From NCBI RefSeq assembly GCF_025628885.1, contig NZ_JAOTIF010000001.1, positions 682,001 through 746,000 on the forward strand: a stretch of DNA of 64,000 bases, given 5' to 3'. Made by a program: the position numbers and the translations under genes. Positions 58,659 through 64,000 of the stretch are shown in pieces. Numbering within the stretch: position 1 is the stretch's first letter; each line of letters begins with the position of its first letter. Source of the DNA: Paraflavisolibacter caeni (GTDB lineage Bacteria > Bacteroidota > Bacteroidia > Chitinophagales > Chitinophagaceae). The notes under the pieces are model-generated. The model ran no database searches and was not told the origin of the DNA. It worked only from the letters and a program-made list of their open reading frames with translations.

Positions 58659-59159
58659 ATGTCTTATTTCCGGCGCAAGTTCAAAAGCTATATGTTGAAG
58701 CACAAAAGCAGGTTAAGGCGTTTTTTGACAAAGTTGGAAAACAATCCGCCTAAGAAGCTGGATGCGTTGGCTGAAATCATTGAAAAAGATGTCTGGGCGG
58801 AAACCAATTGCCTGTTGTGCTCTAATTGTTGCCGTGAAATGACGCCTACGTACACTTTCCAGGATATCAAACGCATTGCCGCTCAGCTGGGTATGACCAT
58901 GAAGCAGTTTAAAGAAAAATGGCTGGTTCAGGATGCGAAAACTGGTGAATGGATGAACAGTAGCCGTCCATGCCAGTTTCTGAATCGCAATGATAATAAG
59001 TGTATGATTTACGATGTGCGTCCTGCAGATTGTGCCGGCTTTCCTCACCTGACAAAAAAACGAATGGTTAACTATATGCATGTACACAAGCAAAATGTAC
59101 AATATTGCCCCGCAACATTTAAAATGGTGGAAAAAATGATAGAGCGGATCAACGGTTAG
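58659..59159 (+). CDS. YkgJ-family Cys-cluster protein
   Basis: A 166-aa protein with the YkgJ/UPF0153 pattern: Cys51, Cys54, Cys57 and Cys58 in NCLLCSNCC, then SRPCQFL and NKCMIYDVRPADCAGFP. The eight or so Cys probably bind an iron-sulfur cluster or zinc. The physiological role of the family is unclear. Its stop overlaps the convergent yraN end by four bases. Confidence 0.85.
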   Translation: MSYFRRKFKSYMLKHKSRLRRFLTKLENNPPKKLDALAEIIEKDVWAETNCLLCSNCCREMTPTYTFQDIKRIAAQLGMTMKQFKEKWLVQDAKTGEWMNSSRPCQFLNRNDNKCMIYDVRPADCAGFPHLTKKRMVNYMHVHKQNVQYCPATFKMVEKMIERING

Positions 59160-59509
59160 AGATAAACATCTTTAATCAGGAAGTATTCTGGTTCAGTGTT
59201 GGTGAGTGTGATGGACAGGATATCAAATTGAATGAGCTTATATTGAGGATGGAGGTACAGGAATGCATCTGCAGCTTTCAAAAGGAATTTCAATTTTTTC
59301 GTGGTGACGCTATCTTCAGGGTAACCATGTTTTTGCGAAGACCGGATTTTGACCTCTATAAAATGTAACAACTTACCTTTAGTAGCTATTAGGTCTACTT
59401 CTAAATGACTGTGGCGCCAGTTGCGGTGCAGGATCGTATAGCCATTACGCTGGAAGTAGTCTTCGGCCATGCTTTCACCTTTTTGCCCTAGTTGATTGTG
59501 TGCTGCCAT
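59156..59509 (-). CDS. yraN: YraN-family nuclease-like protein
   Basis: A 117-aa protein of the UPF0102/YraN family. GQKGESMAEDYFQRNGYTIL opens it, and the PD-(D/E)XK core is HLEVDLIA (Asp39) with FIEVKIRS (Glu52, Lys54). It is thought to resemble Holliday-junction resolvases, but the function is not proven. The ATG at 59509 lies beside the manA -7 box. Confidence 0.88.
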   Translation of the reverse strand: MAAHNQLGQKGESMAEDYFQRNGYTILHRNWRHSHLEVDLIATKGKLLHFIEVKIRSSQKHGYPEDSVTTKKLKFLLKAADAFLYLHPQYKLIQFDILSITLTNTEPEYFLIKDVYL

Positions 59510-59510
59510 A

Positions 59511-59518
59511 TATCTTTG
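59511..59518 (+). promoter_or_regulatory. Consensus -7 box TATCTTTG of manA
   Basis: TATCTTTG matches TAnnTTTG exactly and lies 18 bases before the manA ATG, as is common in Bacteroidota. The box begins right after the yraN start codon. A TTTG at 59482-59485 is at about the right distance for a -33 element but the spacer is long. Confidence 0.6.
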
Positions 59519-59536
59519 TCGCCAAAATAACAGTTA

Positions 59537-60760
59537 ATGTCTACACTTCAAAACATCTGTAAGCTAAAAGGAAAAGTACAACACTATTCGTGGGGCGGCA
59601 CTCAATATATACCCAATTTGCTGGGTACAAAAAATCCGGATCAAAAGCCTTATGCCGAATATTGGCTGGGAGCACACCCTAATCACTCCAGTACGGTAGA
59701 GATCGATGGCCAGGAAACAGCGCTCAACCAGTTGATACAGCAAAATAAATTAAAAGCTTTAGGACAGGAAGTCGTAGAAAGATTTGGTGAGCTGCCTTAT
59801 CTGCTCAAAGTGTTGGATGTAAAGCAAATGCTTTCCATTCAGGTGCACCCCAGCAAACCATCGGCAGAGGTTGGATATGCTGCTGAAAATGCGATTGGAA
59901 TACCGGTTACAGCCCCTCACCGCAATTATAAAGATGAAAATCACAAGCCTGAGCTAATGGTGGCACTTAGTGATTTTTGGTTATTACATGGATTTAAACC
60001 CGCTGACCAACTCAAAGAAGTACTTTCTGCAGTGCCTGATTTTGACTTTTTACTCGAAGAGTTTGAAAAAAATGGTTACCAGGGCCTGTATGAAAAAGTG
60101 ATGTTGATGGATCAGGAAGAGGTCAACCAAATTTTGGGATTAGAGGTCGCCAGGGTGCTCCCTTTATATAAGAATGGTGAATTGCTGAAAAGCCAGGAGG
60201 AATTCTGGGTAGCACGCGCAGCTGAAACTTTCTGTAAAGATGGGCAGTACGACCGTGGTATCTTCTCTATTTATTTATTCAACCTGGTACATCTTCAGGT
60301 TGGTGAAGGTATTTATCAGCCTGCTCAATTGCCTCATGCTTACCTGGAAGGCCAGAATGTAGAAATTATGGCTAATTCGGATAATGTGCTGCGCGCAGGG
60401 TTAACTGATAAACACATCGATGTGCACGAGCTGATGAAGCATGTCCGTTTTGAAGAAACGATCCCCACCATTTTAGGGGCTCATGCGCACGAACAGGAGG
60501 AAATACAGTTCAAAACTCCCGCACCAGAGTTTGAGTTATATCAGTATTTGCTTCAAAATGGAGAACAGCAACTTCGGACTTATAGCGCCGAAATACTATT
60601 GGTACTGGATGGTAGCATTAGCGTAAAAGGTGAGGGTGTGCAATTGAGTCTTTCCAAGGGCGAAGCCGCGTTTGTTTGTGCCGGAACTTCTTATCAACTG
60701 GTATCCAACAGCCCGGCCGAAGTGTATCGGGCAGCTGTACCCCAGATGATTGAGGAATAA
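59537..60760 (+). CDS. manA: Class I mannose-6-phosphate isomerase ManA
   Basis: A 407-aa zinc enzyme interconverting fructose-6-phosphate and mannose-6-phosphate, supplying GDP-mannose and related sugars. The metal ligands are Gln102 and His104 (SIQVHPS), Glu139 (HKPEL) and His267 (LPHAYLEGQNVEIM), and the family block NSDNVLRAGLTDKHID follows. The C-terminal part is a cupin-like extension typical of type I enzymes. Confidence 0.95.
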   Translation: MSTLQNICKLKGKVQHYSWGGTQYIPNLLGTKNPDQKPYAEYWLGAHPNHSSTVEIDGQETALNQLIQQNKLKALGQEVVERFGELPYLLKVLDVKQMLSIQVHPSKPSAEVGYAAENAIGIPVTAPHRNYKDENHKPELMVALSDFWLLHGFKPADQLKEVLSAVPDFDFLLEEFEKNGYQGLYEKVMLMDQEEVNQILGLEVARVLPLYKNGELLKSQEEFWVARAAETFCKDGQYDRGIFSIYLFNLVHLQVGEGIYQPAQLPHAYLEGQNVEIMANSDNVLRAGLTDKHIDVHELMKHVRFEETIPTILGAHAHEQEEIQFKTPAPEFELYQYLLQNGEQQLRTYSAEILLVLDGSISVKGEGVQLSLSKGEAAFVCAGTSYQLVSNSPAEVYRAAVPQMIEE

Positions 60761-60797
60761 ATCTCTTGTTTCTTTACTTTTGTCTAAACTTTTACTG

Positions 60798-61400
60798 ATG
60801 AAACTTAATAAATCCCTGCTGCTTATTTTTGGAATGATGATCTTGGTGGCGGCTTTGTACCGTGTATGGGATGGACGTCCTTACGGTTTTGCACCACAAA
60901 TTGCTTTAGCCATTTTTGGAGGTGCTGTTATTAGCAATAAACGTCTTGCATTTGTACTGCCACTTCTTTCCATGCTGCTTTCAGATGTTTTGTATGAGTC
61001 TCTTTACGTAGCTGGGTTAAGTGAAATTCAAGGTTTTTATGTGGGTCAGTGGCACAATTACCTGCTTTTTGCTGGTTTAACTCTTTTCGGGTTTTTAATG
61101 AAGAGAGTAAATGTGCTCAACGTAATTGGTTTTTCAGTTAGTGGCTCATTGATGTATTTCCTGGCTTCCAACTTTGTAGTTTGGGCAGGTGGTGGTGGTT
61201 TTAACCGCCCTAAAACTTTTGATGGCTTGTTGATGTGCTATAATGATGGCCTGGCTTTTTATCGTGAATACGGCCTGATTAATGGATTTGCCGGTAATGT
61301 TTTGGTAGGCGACCTGTTTTTCTGCGGAATATTGTTTGGCGGGTTTTACCTGATCAACAAAATGGTTGCTGAACCAAAAACAGTTCACAGCCTGGCATAA
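60798..61400 (+). CDS. Membrane protein of the DUF6580 type
   Basis: About 200 aa from the ATG at 60798; the frame is open a little further upstream, into the end of manA, but the extra residues are not typical. About five or six membrane helices, with RPYGFAPQIALAIFGGAVI near the start and FLASNFVVWAGGG in the middle, fit a DUF6580-like family with the look of an ECF-transporter S component. The substrate is unknown. It follows manA by 37 bases. Confidence 0.7.
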   Translation: MKLNKSLLLIFGMMILVAALYRVWDGRPYGFAPQIALAIFGGAVISNKRLAFVLPLLSMLLSDVLYESLYVAGLSEIQGFYVGQWHNYLLFAGLTLFGFLMKRVNVLNVIGFSVSGSLMYFLASNFVVWAGGGGFNRPKTFDGLLMCYNDGLAFYREYGLINGFAGNVLVGDLFFCGILFGGFYLINKMVAEPKTVHSLA

Positions 61401-61427
61401 CTTAATTTGTTGATTAATTTGTTGAGA

Positions 61428-61473
61428 TATAACAAAAAGCCCCGGAAATTTGACTCCAGGGCTTTTTGTTATA
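61428..61473. terminator. Bidirectional terminator between the DUF6580-like gene and rnhA
   Basis: TATAACAAAAAGCCC (61428-61442) pairs with GGGCTTTTTGTTATA (61459-61473) with A and T runs inside the stem. The right arm contains the rnhA stop codon (61469-61471), so rnhA ends inside the terminator. Confidence 0.85.
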
Positions 61474-61948
61474 ATGTTAAGTGATTGGGATCCATTTCAA
61501 ATCCTTCATCCACCTGGAGGTTTCTGCCATCTGCGGCGGTGGTTGCCAGTTGGTCGCATTTGTTGTTGTACATGTTATCTGCATGGCCTTTTACCCACAC
61601 AAACTTAATGTGATGACCTTTGGCTAAATTGTAAAAGCGAACCCACAGATCCTTGTTCTTTTTGCCGCCGGCAAAGTTGGTGGCCATCCATTTATTCAGC
61701 CAGCCCTGCTGAATGGCTTTTACAATGTATTGACTATCGGAATAAATAGTAATGTGTTGTCCCGGCTTCTTTAATGCTTCCAGTGCGGCAATAACGCCCA
61801 TCAATTCCATCCGGTTGTTGGTGGTTCTGCGATATCCTGCTGATAATTCTTTGTAATGATTCCCGCTCATTAAAATGGCTCCATACCCTCCGGGTCCGGG
61901 ATTACCACGCGATGAACCGTCCGTGTAAATTGTAATTGGGTTTGACAT
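61469..61948 (-). CDS. rnhA: Ribonuclease HI
   Basis: A 159-aa endonuclease that cuts RNA in RNA-DNA hybrids. The four acidic catalytic residues are Asp10 (IYTDGSS), Glu48 (NRMELMG), Asp71 (YSDSQYIV) and Asp132 in the KGHADNMYNNKCDQLA block. The GNPGPGGYGA loop is also present. Its stop codon lies inside the terminator stem. Confidence 0.95.
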   Translation of the reverse strand: MSNPITIYTDGSSRGNPGPGGYGAILMSGNHYKELSAGYRRTTNNRMELMGVIAALEALKKPGQHITIYSDSQYIVKAIQQGWLNKWMATNFAGGKKNKDLWVRFYNLAKGHHIKFVWVKGHADNMYNNKCDQLATTAADGRNLQVDEGFEMDPNHLTL

Positions 61949-62016
61949 CTAGTTTAAATTACCTGAGCTGCAAATAAAACCTATAACAATTGAAAAACCT
62001 TACAGGTTTTCAGAAA

Positions 62017-63618
62017 TCACACCTGAAAAACACCAACTTTTAATTCCGGCACCTCGGGGTTGTTATTGGCAGCGTTTATGGCTTCTGAAATCACTTTCCG
62101 TGTTTCCAGTGGATCAATAATGTCATCCACCCATAAGCGGGCTGCTGCATAATAGGGAGTAGTTTGTTTTTCATACTTGCCCTTTATTTCATTGAGCAGG
62201 CGGGATTCTTCTTCTGCCGATACTTTTGCTCCTTTAGCTTTCATGCTTGCCACCTGTATCTGTAGCAATGTACGGGCGGCCTGTTCGCCTCCCATCACAG
62301 CAATTTTGGCCGTAGGCCATGCATAAATGAACCTTGGATTATAGGCCTTACCGCACATAGCATAGTAGCCTGCGCCAAACGCATTGCCTACAACAATGGT
62401 GATCTTGGGTACAACCGAATTGGCAACTGCATTCACCATTTTAGCACCATCCTTAATAATGCCGGCATGCTCGCTTCGGGTGCCTACCATGAACCCTGTA
62501 ACATCCTGTAAAAACACCAGCGGAATTTTCTTCTGGTTGCAGTTCATGATAAACCTGGCCGCCTTGTCTGAACTATCATTATACAGCACTCCTCCCATTT
62601 GCATCTCACCCTTTTTACTTTTGACGATCTTGCGCTGGTTGGCAACAATACCCACAGCCCAGCCATCAATGCGGGCAAAGCCGCACAGGATAGTCTTGCC
62701 ATAGTCTTCTTTAAACTGGTCAAATTCCGAATTATCTACGATCCTTTCAATGACTTGCAGCATATCATAAGGCTTGGTGTTGTCCAGTGGAACAATATCA
62801 TGTAATTCTTCCGGGTTTATTTTGGGCTCGACAGGCTGCACCCTGTCAAAACCAGCTTTTTCAGATCGTCCCAGTTTGTCCATGATCCTTTTGATCTGGT
62901 CAAGGCATTCTTCTTCTGTTTTGAATTTATAATCAGCCATACCGGAAATCTCGGTATGGGTAACAGCACCGCCAAGTGTTTCAATATCAACGTCTTCTCC
63001 AATTGCTGCCTTAACCAGGTAGGGACCTGCAATGACGATAGAACCAGCTCCTTCTACCATTAAAACTTCGTCACTCATGATAGGTAAATAGGCACCACCT
63101 GCTACACAAGAGCCCATTACAGCAGCAATTTGTAATATACCCATGGCGCTGATTTGGGCATTATTATAAAAGATGCGTCCAAAATGCTCTTTATCGGGGA
63201 AAATTTCATCTTGCATGGGAAGATAAACGCCTGCACTATCCACAAGGTAAATAATAGGTAACCGGTTTTGAATGGCTATTTCTTGCATTCTCAGGTTTTT
63301 CTTTCCCGTTATGGGGAACCAGGCGCCTGCTTTCACCGTCTGATCGTTGGCCACAATTACACACTGTCTTCCACTGACATAGCCCACTCCGGCTACCGTT
63401 CCTCCGGCTGGGCAGCCTCCCTGCTCTTCATACATTTCGAAACCGGCGAATGCGCCGATTTCTGTGAATGAAGAACCTTCATCAATGAGATAGTTGATGC
63501 GCTCTCTTGCAGTAAGTTTTCCTTTTTCTTTTTGTTTGGCAATGGCATTTTTGCCACCGCCCAGTCGGATTTTTTCCAGTCGTTCGTTTCGTAGGTCAAG
63601 CAATTTTTGCATATGCAT
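62017..63618 (-). CDS. Acyl-CoA carboxylase carboxyltransferase beta subunit (methylcrotonyl-CoA type)
   Basis: A 533-aa carboxyltransferase that moves CO2 from carboxy-biotin to an acyl-CoA. The blocks ARERINYLIDEGSSFTEIGA, VIVANDQTVKAGAWFPI, LVDSAGVYLPMQDEIFPDK, CVAGGAYLPIMSDE and MGGEQAARTLLQIQ match the MccB/PccB-type subunit. The AGVYLPMQDEIFPD form is closest to methylcrotonyl-CoA carboxylase beta, a step in leucine breakdown. The biotin carboxylase alpha subunit is not in the window. Confidence 0.9.
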   Translation of the reverse strand: MHMQKLLDLRNERLEKIRLGGGKNAIAKQKEKGKLTARERINYLIDEGSSFTEIGAFAGFEMYEEQGGCPAGGTVAGVGYVSGRQCVIVANDQTVKAGAWFPITGKKNLRMQEIAIQNRLPIIYLVDSAGVYLPMQDEIFPDKEHFGRIFYNNAQISAMGILQIAAVMGSCVAGGAYLPIMSDEVLMVEGAGSIVIAGPYLVKAAIGEDVDIETLGGAVTHTEISGMADYKFKTEEECLDQIKRIMDKLGRSEKAGFDRVQPVEPKINPEELHDIVPLDNTKPYDMLQVIERIVDNSEFDQFKEDYGKTILCGFARIDGWAVGIVANQRKIVKSKKGEMQMGGVLYNDSSDKAARFIMNCNQKKIPLVFLQDVTGFMVGTRSEHAGIIKDGAKMVNAVANSVVPKITIVVGNAFGAGYYAMCGKAYNPRFIYAWPTAKIAVMGGEQAARTLLQIQVASMKAKGAKVSAEEESRLLNEIKGKYEKQTTPYYAAARLWVDDIIDPLETRKVISEAINAANNNPEVPELKVGVFQV

Positions 63619-63789
63619 GGGTTATAAAGCAAAGATAACGGAAGGGCGATTAGCAATATTTTAACAGATTTCCGAAATTTCCTTCAATTCAACGCTTAGC
63701 GAACCTCCTTCAATTAGATTGAATTGCAATTGGTTCGGTTTTGGCATAATGAACCATGTCTAAAAGTTGTGGAATTATTACGAAAATTT

Positions 63790-63823
63790 TTTGCTTGTTT
63801 TTTTATGCTATCATATAACTTTG
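63790..63823 (+). promoter_or_regulatory. Consensus Bacteroidota promoter (TTTG / TAACTTTG)
   Basis: TTTG at 63790-63793 and TAACTTTG at 63816-63823 match the -33 and TAnnTTTG -7 elements, separated by 22 bases, close to the usual spacing. Transcription would start near 63830 and run right. Confidence 0.6.
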
Positions 63824-63950
63824 CGCCAACTTCAAGAAAAGTGAACTCTAATACACATACTAAATACTTTGTTTTTCACCCGTTCATGGCTACGGGTGTG
63901 TATGCTGTTTGCTTTGACCTTTTCCGCTATCTTTCAAGACGACGTGAGGG

Positions 63951-63988
63951 CTGATAGGACGAGCCCCGTTCACCAAGGCCCCTATCAG
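63951..63988 (+). ncRNA. Structured RNA segment (possible leader or small RNA), truncated
   Basis: CTGATAGG (63951-63958) pairs with CCTATCAG (63981-63988), and within it GCC (63962-63964) pairs with GGC (63977-63979), leaving an 11-12 base loop. A second hairpin, CACCCGT with ACGGGTG, lies at about 63877-63898. Both are downstream of the promoter at 63790. It could be a small RNA, a riboswitch or a leader; I cannot name the class. Confidence 0.35.
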
Positions 63989-64000
63989 TGAAATATCTCC

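Larger units (their letters stand above)
63619..64000. other. Right-edge region (382 bases) with promoter and structured leader
   Basis: No gene is complete here. A 76-codon frame (63724-63954) is present but begins upstream of the promoter and looks accidental. The promoter is at 63790-63823, and a hairpin-rich stretch runs from about 63879 to the edge. The gene it belongs to would start beyond base 64000. Confidence 0.5.

Noticed and set aside
63724-63954. A 76-codon open frame at the right edge
   Set aside because: It begins before the promoter at 63790, crosses both hairpins and has no domain.

Overview
The window reads as a chromosomal segment of a Bacteroidota bacterium, most likely order Chitinophagales (family Chitinophagaceae). 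The sequence-level reasons are: a PorT-like type IX secretion (T9SS) component next to menG and a large protein with a T9SS-type C-terminal domain; a TamB plus lipidated TamA-like (TamL) pair; many lipoproteins with relaxed lipoboxes; AT-leaning coding sequence with almost no Shine-Dalgarno signal; several exact or near TAnnTTTG -7 boxes close to start codons; and Bacteroidota-type SecA (1107 aa), MaeB, SucC and TerC proteins. I see no rRNA, tRNA, CRISPR array, insertion sequence or prophage.

Layout. 1-2120: end of a dTDP-rhamnose locus (tail of rmlC, then rmlD) converging on a LacI-type regulator. 2597-14016: envelope block with a BamA-like barrel protein, an NlpE/META lipoprotein broken by a one-base frameshift, a TPR protein, an OmpA-like lipoprotein and the overlapping tamB-tamL pair. 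14151-18407: ubiX, porT, menG (diverging from engB), a small membrane protein, a YkuK-type RNase H-like protein and a CoA-binding protein. 18468-22335: a tight minus-strand operon of UbiA-family prenyltransferase, type III polyketide synthase, class I methyltransferase and FAD-dependent oxidoreductase. This is the best candidate for an undescribed pathway in the window. Two tiny lipoprotein genes and an 886-base non-coding island with short tandem repeats lie next to it.

23831-36501: housekeeping and miscellaneous genes (comM, a GT-A-like protein, an ABC exporter, a response regulator, a thiolase, pyrD, a TerC family gene, rsmE, dnaB, a TM2 protein, a lipoprotein). 36796-45863: a T9SS cargo protein, sucC, and a minus-strand set maeB-mlaE-transglutaminase-like-mlaF in which the transglutaminase-like gene is wedged between the two Mla subunits. 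46037-63618: a Ser-rich disordered protein, an M20 amidohydrolase, a SPOR protein, deoC, secA, a UDP-sugar epimerase, an orphan HsdR_N-type protein, a ThiF-rhodanese fusion, a VOC protein, xerD, a lipoprotein, a YkgJ-type protein, yraN, manA, a DUF6580-like membrane protein, rnhA and an acyl-CoA carboxylase beta subunit. The right edge carries a consensus promoter followed by a structured, apparently non-coding start of a transcript that is cut off.

How the genes work together. TamB/TamL, the BamA-like barrel, OmpA and MlaE/MlaF concern outer-membrane assembly and lipid balance. SecA, PorT and the T9SS cargo concern export. UbiX and MenG concern prenylated cofactors and quinones, and the nearby polyketide/UbiA operon is predicted, by inference only, to make a prenylated or methylated phenolic lipid or quinone. 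All product calls come from reading motifs by eye; no database search was run.
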